Of a stretch of 6,311 nucleotides of DNA, positions 1-6,197 are shown piece after piece. The stretch covers positions 1 to 6,311 of the forward strand of contig JBIKLY010000122.1 in assembly GCA_044359525.1 (NCBI GenBank). Reading direction: 5' to 3'. The stretch is from CAJBIL01 sp044359525. Lineage in GTDB: Bacteria > Pseudomonadota > Gammaproteobacteria > Burkholderiales > Rhodocyclaceae. The notes under the pieces are model-generated. The model had not been told where the DNA came from. It did no database searches and saw only the letters and a program-made list of their open reading frames with translations. Numbering within the stretch: position 1 is the stretch's first letter; each line of letters begins with the position of its first letter. Position numbers and translations under genes: made by a program.

Positions 1-57
1 TGGAGCGCCAGAACGACACAGGGGGCAGCAAACAAAAAGCCCCCGGCAAAGGGGTAG
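1..57 (+). CDS. Possible 3' end of an upstream gene (partial)
   Basis: Frame 1 is open from the window edge to a TAG at 55-57 and would end in a basic, proline-containing tail (..ANKKPPAKG). The other two plus frames are also open here, to TGA at 143-145 and TAA at 136-138, so openness alone proves little. In many betaproteobacteria the GTPase gene engB (yihA/ysxC) sits just upstream of hemB and can carry a low-complexity basic tail, which would fit. This is inference from gene-order knowledge, because no conserved EngB motif is inside the window. The stop would fall in the loop and right arm of the minus-strand terminator hairpin, giving tail-to-tail overlap with the candidate small RNA. The region may equally be non-coding. 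Confidence 0.3.
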   Translation, partial: WSARTTQGAANKKPPAKG

Positions 58-131
58 CCGGGGGCGAAAATGCCTTAATTGGAATAAGGCGCCCGCTCAG
101 GGAGGTGAAGCGGGAGACGGCGTGTACCATC
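30..131 (-). ncRNA. Candidate trans-acting small RNA (three stem-loops, anti-SD loop)
   Basis: Read leftward on the minus strand, this stretch folds into three successive hairpins. SL1 pairs CCCGCT with AGCGGG (arms at 109-114 and 92-97) around an 11-nt loop containing UCACCUCCCUG. SL2 pairs GCCTTA with TAAGGC (85-90 and 72-77) around a 7-nt loop. SL3 is a perfect 9-bp GC-rich stem (57-65 and 39-47) followed by TTTTTGTTT. The expected transcript is about 100 nt, from roughly 131 to 30. The SL1 loop matches the anti-Shine-Dalgarno tail of 16S rRNA, so it could pair with ribosome-binding sites of target mRNAs; that role is inferred. No long ORF fits this strand. Position and promoter type recall Spot 42 (spf) and ErsA, which lie beside engB in gammaproteobacteria, but no sequence homology to them is claimed. 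Expression is not shown. Confidence 0.55.
31..65 (-). terminator. Rho-independent terminator (leftward)
   Basis: Perfect 9-bp inverted repeat GCCCCCGGC (39-47) / GCCGGGGGC (57-65) with a 9-nt loop. Its left flank reads AACAAAAA on the plus strand, which is TTTTTGTT after the hairpin on the minus strand. The right flank is GAAAATGC, so there is no U-tract for plus-strand transcription. The polarity is therefore leftward. No protein gene on the minus strand precedes it within 150 bp, and this is the main evidence for a short RNA gene here. A hairpin this GC-rich could still slow plus-strand transcripts arriving from the left. Confidence 0.8.
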
Positions 132-137
132 TGCTTA

Positions 138-164
138 TAAGATGATCCTGACTCCTGGAAGTTC
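138..164 (-). promoter_or_regulatory. Possible sigma-E/AlgU-type promoter for the small RNA
   Basis: On the minus strand GAACTT (plus 159-164) is followed after exactly 16 nt by TCTTA (plus 138-142). The known sigma-E/AlgU pattern is GAACTT, 16-17 nt, then TCtgA or a similar element, so the -35 is complete and the -10 partial. Initiation would fall near 130-132, giving a transcript of about 100 nt that ends at the terminator. Sequence upstream of the -35 (165-200) is A/T-rich, as in an UP element. An overlapping sigma-70 reading is weaker: TTGAAC at 161-166 with TCTTAT at 18 nt, or the good -10 TATAAG (134-139) at an overlong 21 nt. Only one such match is seen, so chance cannot be excluded. 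Confidence 0.4.
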
Positions 165-191
165 AATTCCGGAAAAACTTTTTTCAATAAT
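162..191 (+). promoter_or_regulatory. Weak candidate sigma-70 promoter for hemB
   Basis: AATAAT at 186-191 matches the -10 consensus at five of six positions. The best -35 partner at a workable distance is TTCAAT at 162-167 (18-nt spacer), which matches only three of six. Initiation would be near 198, leaving a leader of about 20 nt before the hemB ATG. It overlaps the -35 of the divergent small-RNA promoter, so the two could compete. hemB may also be read from further upstream. Confidence 0.25.
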
Positions 192-217
192 TTTGTTTAC
201 GTAGCGCCGGAAAATTT

Positions 218-1237
218 ATGAATACCAAAAACATGGCCGGGAGCTTCCCCGGTACGCGCATGCGTCGTATGCGCCGCGATGAGTTCTCACGGCGTCTGAT
301 GCGTGAGTCTGTGCTCACTTCGAACGACTTTATTTATCCGGTGTTCGTGCTGGAAGGCACCAATCGCGTCGAGGCGGTCGCGTCGATGCCCGGTGTCGAG
401 CGGCAAAGTCTGGACCGTCTTCTGAAAACGGCTGAACGGGCGCTCAGCCTTGGTGTTCCCGCGCTGGCCCTGTTTCCGGTGATTGATGCGGGTTTCAAGA
501 CACCAGGGGCCGAAGAGGCCTATAACCCCGATGGCCTGGTGCCGCGTGTGGTTGCGGCGCTGAAGAAAGAATTCCCCGAACTCGGCGTGATCACTGATAT
601 CGCGCTCGATCCCTATACCAGCCACGGGCAGGACGGCCTGATTGCCGCTGACGATCCGCGCGGCTATGTGCTCAACGACGAGACGCTGGAGGTGCTGGCA
701 AAACAGGCGCTGGTGCATGCGCAGGCCGGTGCCGATGTGGTTGCGCCGTCGGACATGATGGACGGGCGGGTGGCGCGCATTCGCGCCGAACTCGACGGTG
801 CCAACCAGATTTACACGCGCATCCTGGCTTATTCGGCCAAATATGCGTCGGCCTTTTACGGCCCCTTCCGCGATGCCGTGGGCTCGGCCGGCAACCTTGG
901 CAAGGGCAACAAATACACCTACCAGATGGACCCGGCCAACACTGACGAGGCGCTGCGCGAAGTGGCGCTCGATCTGGCCGAAGGCGCCGACATGGTGATG
1001 GTCAAGCCGGGCATGCCCTACCTCGATATCGTGCGCCGCGTGAAGGACGAGTTCAAGGTGCCGACCTACGCCTATCAGGTCAGTGGCGAGTACGCCATGC
1101 TCAAGGCCGCCGCGCAGAACGGCTGGCTGAACGAGGAGGCCTGTGTGCTGGAAAGTCTGCTCGCCTTCAAGCGGGCGGGCGCCGACGGCATCCTGACCTA
1201 CTTTGCGCTGGATGCCGCGGCCTGGCTTAAAGGCTGA
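218..1237 (+). CDS. hemB: Delta-aminolevulinic acid dehydratase (porphobilinogen synthase)
   Basis: Cytoplasmic enzyme that condenses two 5-aminolevulinate molecules into porphobilinogen, the first pyrrole of heme, siroheme, cobalamin and chlorophyll synthesis. The 339 residues match the usual 325-340 of the family, and the protein is full length. The two Schiff-base lysines are visible: K208 in AYSAKYAS and K263 in the family signature GADMVMVKPGMPY (256-268). The segment ITDIALDPYTSHGQDG (125-140) has A129, D131 and D139 where zinc enzymes carry three cysteines, which marks the Mg-dependent class typified by Pseudomonas aeruginosa. The N-terminal TRMRRMRRDEFSRRLMRE is also typical of proteobacterial forms. 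The ATG at 218 gives the expected length but has only a weak SD (GGA at 209-211). In-frame ATGs at 233 and 260 have no better SD and would shorten the N-terminal arm. The gene ends one base from a convergent gene. Confidence 0.97.
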   Translation: MNTKNMAGSFPGTRMRRMRRDEFSRRLMRESVLTSNDFIYPVFVLEGTNRVEAVASMPGVERQSLDRLLKTAERALSLGVPALALFPVIDAGFKTPGAEEAYNPDGLVPRVVAALKKEFPELGVITDIALDPYTSHGQDGLIAADDPRGYVLNDETLEVLAKQALVHAQAGADVVAPSDMMDGRVARIRAELDGANQIYTRILAYSAKYASAFYGPFRDAVGSAGNLGKGNKYTYQMDPANTDEALREVALDLAEGADMVMVKPGMPYLDIVRRVKDEFKVPTYAYQVSGEYAMLKAAAQNGWLNEEACVLESLLAFKRAGADGILTYFALDAAAWLKG

Positions 1238-1238
1238 C

Positions 1239-2396
1239 TCAGGGCCTGACGCGCAGGTAGATCGTCAGCCGGTTGGCGATCTGCTGCAGTGGGCGGATCT
1301 GCAGCACGGGGCGCAAGGGCCGCACAAGCCATGCCATGCTTTGGCCGATTCCTGTCTGTATTTGCCGGGTGCGGTTTTCAACGTAACGGTGAAATGCCGC
1401 ACCGGCGAGTACGCAGGCCAGCCAGGCGACCAGCACGCCGAGCGCATTGACCACGATATTGTCCGGCGCAAAGTAGGCAAAGAGCGCATTGACGACGAGT
1501 GCGACCGGAAAATTCACCAGAAAAACCGAGTAGGAAATCTGGCCGAGATAGGCGAGCAGACGGTTTCCTGGCCAGCCCTGCAGACCGCCTGAGCGCCGGG
1601 CGATGCCCAGCGCGAGGGCGACGATCAGGGCGACGGCAATGCGCGAGCGGAAGTCGATGAGTAGCGCGACAGCAACCGCTATCGCAATTACGCCCAGCCA
1701 GCCAGTATCACCTTCCCGTGTCGAAGCCCAGCAGGTCAGCACGCCGAGCGCGTACGAGCCGAAAAAGTAGAGCGCCCAGTTGTCCCACAACGAATCACGA
1801 TTGAAGAAGAAGAGCGAGGCACCCGCCAGCAGGGCGACAAACAGTGTGCTGAGCACGCGCGTCCCGTTGATTCGGGCACCGATCTGGTGCGCCAGCCAGA
1901 GCGCGCCGAGCAGGAGGGCGAAGAGCTGAAAGTCGATGGCGATGTACCAGACGCCAGCTGACAGCGCGTCGAAGCCAAGAAGATTCTGCAGCAAGAGGGC
2001 GTGGGTGAGCAGTTGCAGGGCGGTCGGCGCCTCTGGAATCGAATCATGCTCCATCAGCAGGCCGGCGCAGGCAGCGCAAAAAATGGCAAGGAGCAGGGCG
2101 GCGAAATAGGGTATGACGAGCTTGAAGTAGCGGCTGTACAAAACCCTTAGCGGGTTGTCGACGAGCAGTTTTCCTTCCGGCGCCAGCGCTCTGGCGGCGA
2201 GGAAGCCGCCGATGACGAGAAAAACCTGCACGGCGATGCGGGCATCCTGGCTGAGCCACGAGATAAGTGCCGGGGCGAAATCCTGCGCAACGTCCGACAT
2301 CGGGCCGTAAAAGGCGAGGTGGTGCAGGACGATCAATTGCGAGGCGATGGCCTTGAGTGCGTCGATGAACGCGAGTCTTGTAGCGGTTGCGCGCAT
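1239..2396 (-). CDS. Acyltransferase 3 family membrane protein
   Basis: Integral inner-membrane acyltransferase (Acyl_transf_3, OafA/YrhL/NodX-like), expected to move an acyl group onto a periplasmic or surface glycan or lipid; the substrate cannot be read from the sequence. The 385 residues contain about ten hydrophobic segments. Seen in order: FIDALKAIASQLIVLHH (10-26) with the conserved His pair H25/H26; the arginine motif SRYFKLVIPYF (88-98); VWYIAIDFQLF (149-159), corresponding to the family's W-S-L-x-V-E region with Asp in place of Glu; GQISYSVFLVNFPV (285-298), where family members usually have His rather than Asn before the F/Y-P-V; and the terminal FHRYVENR (335-342). No SGNH domain is fused. 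The ATG at 2396 puts the family's first motif ten residues in. A longer TTG reading from 2435 adds 13 residues without family support. The gene is convergent with hemB and about 195 bp downstream of the c-di-GMP gene on the same strand. Confidence 0.88.
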   Translation of the reverse strand: MRATATRLAFIDALKAIASQLIVLHHLAFYGPMSDVAQDFAPALISWLSQDARIAVQVFLVIGGFLAARALAPEGKLLVDNPLRVLYSRYFKLVIPYFAALLLAIFCAACAGLLMEHDSIPEAPTALQLLTHALLLQNLLGFDALSAGVWYIAIDFQLFALLLGALWLAHQIGARINGTRVLSTLFVALLAGASLFFFNRDSLWDNWALYFFGSYALGVLTCWASTREGDTGWLGVIAIAVAVALLIDFRSRIAVALIVALALGIARRSGGLQGWPGNRLLAYLGQISYSVFLVNFPVALVVNALFAYFAPDNIVVNALGVLVAWLACVLAGAAFHRYVENRTRQIQTGIGQSMAWLVRPLRPVLQIRPLQQIANRLTIYLRVRP

Positions 2397-2591
2397 GCAA
2401 AAATCCGGTTGATCAGCTGGAGCGGCGCAGCACAAAGTGCCATCAACACTTGAATCCCGGTAGGCTGGATCATCAAGCCACTTTGGTGCGATGCGTTTTT
2501 CGCTGCTAAGCGCTGGATTTTACTTGATATTTGTTGGGTCTGGCGGGGTTTTTTTGCGGTGCAGCATCGGGCTGCTTCGCGGCTGCCCGGG
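2397..2591. other. Intergenic gap between the c-di-GMP gene and the acyltransferase
   Basis: No gene is supported in these 195 bases. Leftward from the c-di-GMP stop there are short GC hairpins (GGGC..GCCC at 2571-2590, GCAGC..GCTGC at 2561-2575), but no U-tract follows them on the minus strand, so there is no clear intrinsic terminator for the large gene. A single -10-like TAAAAT (plus 2517-2522, minus strand) could start the acyltransferase transcript, but no convincing -35 partner lies 16-18 nt away. Co-transcription with a long spacer and a separate weak promoter are both possible. Confidence 0.5.
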
Positions 2592-5500
2592 TTATTTTCG
2601 CAGGAAAGTTTTGGCAAACTCATCGGCCGGCATCGGCTTGCCGCGCAGATAGCCCTGCATCTCGTCACAGCCTTCGCGGGTAAGGAAGTCGCACTGTTCC
2701 TGCGTTTCAACGCCTTCGGCAATGATCGTCAATTGCAGGCTGTGGCCAAGGGCAATGACGGCGCGCGCGATGGCACAGTCCTCTGCGTCGGCCGGCAAGC
2801 CGCGTACGAAACTCTGGTCGACCTTCAATTTGTTGAGTGGCAGCCGCTTCAGGTAGGCCAGAGAGGAATAACCGGTGCCGAAGTCATCAATTGCCAGGCT
2901 GATTCCCATCGCCCGCAGGTCGTCGAGGACCCGGATGCTGCTCTCGGCGTTGCTCATGACGGCGCTTTCGGTGATTTCCAGTTCGAGCAGCACAGGGGGC
3001 AGGCGGGTCGCATCCAGGGTCTTGCGTACGGTCTCCTGAATGCGGCCACGGCGGAATTCAACACCGGAAACGTTGATTGAAAGCACGCCCGGATTGAGTC
3101 CCTCTTCCACCCATTCGGCCCAGCAATGGCAGGCCTTGCCCTGTACCCATTCGCCGATGGCCACGATCAGTCCGGATTCTTCGGCCAGCGGAATGAACTT
3201 TCCGGGGAAGACCAGGCCCTGTTCCGGATGTCGCCAGCGCACCAGTGCCTCGGCGCCGATCAGTTTGCCGGTTTTCAACGAAAACTGCGGTTGCAGGTAG
3301 ACCCGCAATTCGTCGCGGTCAATGGCGCGTCGCAGACTGGTTTCCATCTGGAAGCGATCGAGTGAGGTATAGGTCAACTCGGCGGTGAAAAATTCACTGG
3401 TATTCCGGCCGCGTTCCTTGGCCCGGTACATGGCGACGTCGGCGTGTTTGATCAGGGTTGCCGAATCGTCACCATCCTGCGGGAAAATGCTGATGCCGAT
3501 ACTCACGCCAATGAAAAATTCCTGCTCCAGCGAAATGGGTGTGTCGCGCAGGTTTTCGAGAATCTTCTCGGCGACAGCGGATGCGTCAGCCGGGTTGTCG
3601 ATGCCTTCCATGAGGATCAGGAACTCGTCGCCACCCAGGCGGGCGACGGTATCGGACTCCCGGATCAATTCGCTCAGGCGCGTTGATATTTCGCAGAGTA
3701 CGCGGTCGCCAACGTGATGCCCAAGGCTGTCATTGATCGTCTTGAAGCGATCGAGATCGACGAACAGCACCGCCAGTCCCGTTTCTTCCCGGCGTGCGCG
3801 TTGCAGTGCCACATGCAGCCTGTCTTCAAGCAACAGGCGGTTCGGGAGGCCGGTCAGTGCGTCGTGGTGTGCCAGGTGGTTGAGTTTTTCATAAGCCGTT
3901 CTGATGGCAGTGATGTCGGAGAAAACCCCGACGTAGTGCGTAAGCTTGCCGGCCGTATCTTTGACCGCGCTGATCGTCAGCCATTCCGGAAAAACTCGTC
4001 CATCCTTGCGTTTGTTCCAGACTTCGCCTTGCCAGCGGCCGGTCTGGCCGATGCCGGCCCACATCGCACGGTAGAATTCCTTGTCCTGGCGACCGGATTG
4101 AAGCAGGCTCGAATTGCGCCCGATGACCTCGTTTTCGCTATAGCCGGTGATCTCGGTGAACGCCCGGTTGACGGCAATGATCGATCCGTCGGGCGCCGTA
4201 ATGGTGACCCCCTCGGCGCTGCTGTCGAAGACCGTGGCAGCCTGCTGCAGGCGTTCTTCCATACGTTTTCGCTCGGTGATGTCGAGCATGAAGCCGACCA
4301 GTCCGCCGACGCTGCCGTCGGCCTCGCTGAAGGTCGCTTTATGGAGCAGAACGTCTCGAATCTCACCCGAGGCATTGTGCATCCGGCTTTCGTAAATCTG
4401 GATGCCCGGCTGTTTGAATAAAGCCTGGTCGGCAGCCACATATTTATCGGCCAGTTCGGCGGGGGCAATATCGTGCGGCGATTTGCCGATCAGCTGCTCG
4501 CCAGCAATGCCGATGAAGTTGGCGAAGGCGCTGTTGCAGCCCAGATAACGGGCTTGAGCATCCTTGTAGAAAATCGGGCCGGGGATTGTTTCGATCAGTT
4601 GTTGCTGGAAATGCAATTGGTGCGAGAGTTCGGATGTGCGTTCGGCAATGCGCTGTTCCAGATCCGCGTTGCTTTTGCGCAAGGCCTCTTCGGCACGATA
4701 ACGACGGGTGACGTCCTCATGCGTCCAAATCCAGATTTGCTCGCCATTCTGCTCGACCACCCGGCCTCTGGCATTGACACAGATCTGTTGCCCGTCCGTT
4801 CGCCGGTAGCGAATTTCTCCAGAAAATAAACTCCCGTTTTTCGTTTCGCTGTAGACGCGGCGACCGGTCTCTTCCCACTCTTCTTCGCTGTCAAAAAGTA
4901 GCCGGGAAGACTGGCCGACCAGACCTCCCGGCGGAAAGCCGAAGATTTCTTCAAGGCGACGATTGCAGCGCAGAAAAATACGGTCGCGCATGTAAGAAAT
5001 CCCGATCATCGCGTTGTCAAAAATCAGCGAATATTCCTGGTTGCTTTGCAGCAATGCCTTTTCAGTTGCGCGACGTGCGGTGATGTCTTCGTACAGCCAG
5101 ACGTAGCCGGCCTCAGGGTTGCCCTCTTCGAGATAGCGGCCGATGGCGTGGCAACAGATCGGTGTGCCGTCACTTCGGCAATAGTCGATGTCGCCATCAA
5201 AAATACTGGTTTGGGAAAGTAACGAATACACTCGCTTGACGGTTGCTTGCCAGGTGCTTTCGTTGGGGAAAAGTATGCGGTTTGACCTGCCGATAAGTGA
5301 CTGTATCGGATGGCCGAAAATCTCGGCGAAGCGCGGGTTGCAGCGCTGGATCAACCCCTCGCGGATAAACATGATGCCGATCTGGGCGCGTTCGAAAATC
5401 AGTGTTTGCTCGTGTAGCAGCGCATTCATGGCGTTGACTACTTGTTTCTTTTCGGTGATGTCCTCGTAAAGCCAGACGTAGCCTTCGTCCGGGTTTTTCT

Positions 5501-6197
5501 GGTCGAGCATGCTGCCGGTGACCTGGCACCAGAACGGCGTGCCATCGCGTCGGATGTAGCGCTCTTCGCTGTTGAAAACACCGAGCTGGGTAATGTCGCC
5601 GTAGGCCCGGTTGCCAATGTCATTCCACGACGCTTCGCTTTCGTAGTAGATGCGCGTTAGCTGGCCAATGAGCTCTCCCGGTGGGTAGCCAAGGATTTTC
5701 TCGAAGCGCGGATTGCAGCGCAGGATGATCCGGTCGCGTGTAAAGAGGATGCCGACCTGCGCGCGTTCGAAGATCAGTTGCTGCTCGCGTAACAGTCTGG
5801 TGCTCGCCTGGCGCGCACTGACGGTCTGCGAAATGTCGCGGACGATCCAGACCGTTCCCGCGCGCGGCTTGGACGGGTCAATGGCGCGGGCGATCAGGTG
5901 CGCGGTGAAGATGCTGCCGTTTTTGTGCGCCAGCGAGGTCTCGATGTCGAGCGTTTCACCGGCCGTGAGTATGGGGCGTGCCTTGTCGTGCAGCGCTGCG
6001 TAAGCTTCGGGGCTCGAATGAAAAACACGGCCCGGTTGGCCAAGGAGGGTTCCCGAGGGCCAGCCGAAAAGTGTTTCTGCGTGAGGGTTACAGCGATAGA
6101 CCAGACGTTCGCGCGTGAATACGACGGCAACTCCCGCGTTGTCGAGGATTGCTTTGTATTCGAGTAGTTGCAGCTCAAGTGAGCCTGAATCGCTCAT
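2592..6197 (-). CDS. Six-PAS sensor diguanylate cyclase/phosphodiesterase (GGDEF-EAL)
   Basis: Large soluble c-di-GMP signalling protein of 1201 residues; no signal peptide or membrane segment is visible, so it should sense cytoplasmic cues. Domain order from the ATG at 6197: PAS1 about 8-123, PAS2 142-248, PAS3 267-373, PAS4 391-497, a helical linker 498-533, PAS5 533-641, PAS6 652-763, GGDEF 775-932 and EAL 950-1195. The cyclase keeps GGDEF (855-859) and an inhibitory RxxD site (R846-D849) five residues before it. The phosphodiesterase keeps E983 of EAL, N1042, E1074 and E1077 (EITE), the DDFGTGYSSL loop (D1104, D1105), K1125, E1161 and Q1181. Both activities are therefore plausible, and the net direction cannot be told. 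The ATG at 6197 is preferred, with AAGG about 14 nt upstream. A TTG at 6218 adds seven residues but has no SD, and an in-frame TGA lies just beyond it. Ligands of the PAS domains are unknown. Confidence 0.96.
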   Translation of the reverse strand: MSDSGSLELQLLEYKAILDNAGVAVVFTRERLVYRCNPHAETLFGWPSGTLLGQPGRVFHSSPEAYAALHDKARPILTAGETLDIETSLAHKNGSIFTAHLIARAIDPSKPRAGTVWIVRDISQTVSARQASTRLLREQQLIFERAQVGILFTRDRIILRCNPRFEKILGYPPGELIGQLTRIYYESEASWNDIGNRAYGDITQLGVFNSEERYIRRDGTPFWCQVTGSMLDQKNPDEGYVWLYEDITEKKQVVNAMNALLHEQTLIFERAQIGIMFIREGLIQRCNPRFAEIFGHPIQSLIGRSNRILFPNESTWQATVKRVYSLLSQTSIFDGDIDYCRSDGTPICCHAIGRYLEEGNPEAGYVWLYEDITARRATEKALLQSNQEYSLIFDNAMIGISYMRDRIFLRCNRRLEEIFGFPPGGLVGQSSRLLFDSEEEWEETGRRVYSETKNGSLFSGEIRYRRTDGQQICVNARGRVVEQNGEQIWIWTHEDVTRRYRAEEALRKSNADLEQRIAERTSELSHQLHFQQQLIETIPGPIFYKDAQARYLGCNSAFANFIGIAGEQLIGKSPHDIAPAELADKYVAADQALFKQPGIQIYESRMHNASGEIRDVLLHKATFSEADGSVGGLVGFMLDITERKRMEERLQQAATVFDSSAEGVTITAPDGSIIAVNRAFTEITGYSENEVIGRNSSLLQSGRQDKEFYRAMWAGIGQTGRWQGEVWNKRKDGRVFPEWLTISAVKDTAGKLTHYVGVFSDITAIRTAYEKLNHLAHHDALTGLPNRLLLEDRLHVALQRARREETGLAVLFVDLDRFKTINDSLGHHVGDRVLCEISTRLSELIRESDTVARLGGDEFLILMEGIDNPADASAVAEKILENLRDTPISLEQEFFIGVSIGISIFPQDGDDSATLIKHADVAMYRAKERGRNTSEFFTAELTYTSLDRFQMETSLRRAIDRDELRVYLQPQFSLKTGKLIGAEALVRWRHPEQGLVFPGKFIPLAEESGLIVAIGEWVQGKACHCWAEWVEEGLNPGVLSINVSGVEFRRGRIQETVRKTLDATRLPPVLLELEITESAVMSNAESSIRVLDDLRAMGISLAIDDFGTGYSSLAYLKRLPLNKLKVDQSFVRGLPADAEDCAIARAVIALGHSLQLTIIAEGVETQEQCDFLTREGCDEMQGYLRGKPMPADEFAKTFLRK
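4707..6155 (-). repeat. Four tandem PAS-coding units with exact 375-bp period
   Basis: The first four PAS modules of the c-di-GMP protein are tandem copies. The R-C-N motif recurs with its Cys at residues 36, 161, 286 and 411, exactly 125 residues apart. In DNA the matching segments begin at 6088, 5713, 5338 and 4963, exactly 375 bp apart. The closing D-I-T/S motif recurs at 121, 246, 371 and 495, showing a one-residue deletion late in PAS4. Nucleotide similarity persists: 5455-5483 and 5080-5108 differ at only two of 29 positions. PAS5 and PAS6 do not share the period or the motif spacing. Internal duplication is the natural explanation; outer boundaries are approximate. Confidence 0.85.

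Noticed and set aside
1..30. Similarity of the minus-strand TGGCGCTCC to a segment of 6S RNA
   Set aside because: It is only nine bases at the window edge, beyond the terminator, with no 6S-like long hairpin around it.
122..145. Leader peptide GTG..TGA (eight codons) after GGAGGTGA, upstream of hemB
   Set aside because: The SD-like GGAGGTGA is 13 nt from the GTG, too far. The same bases are better explained as the anti-SD loop of the minus-strand RNA, and no attenuator precedes hemB.
151..186. Plus-strand terminator or tRNA T-arm (GTTCAATTCC followed by a T-run)
   Set aside because: The T-arm-like stem does not pair over five bases and no acceptor or anticodon arm fits. Possible hairpins have about five A/T-rich pairs or a bulge, too weak for a terminator.
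1203..1592. 129-codon plus-strand open frame after hemB
   Set aside because: It overlaps the hemB end and runs antisense to the well-supported acyltransferase; it has no recognisable domain or SD.
2540..2591. Intrinsic terminator after the c-di-GMP gene
   Set aside because: The hairpins are short and the T7 run (2549-2555) is on the plus strand. On the minus strand it is an A-run, so it cannot serve the leftward gene.
3714..4421. 235-codon plus-strand open frame
   Set aside because: It lies wholly antisense to the catalytic and PAS part of the c-di-GMP gene, resembles no family and arises from GC-rich codon use on the opposite strand.
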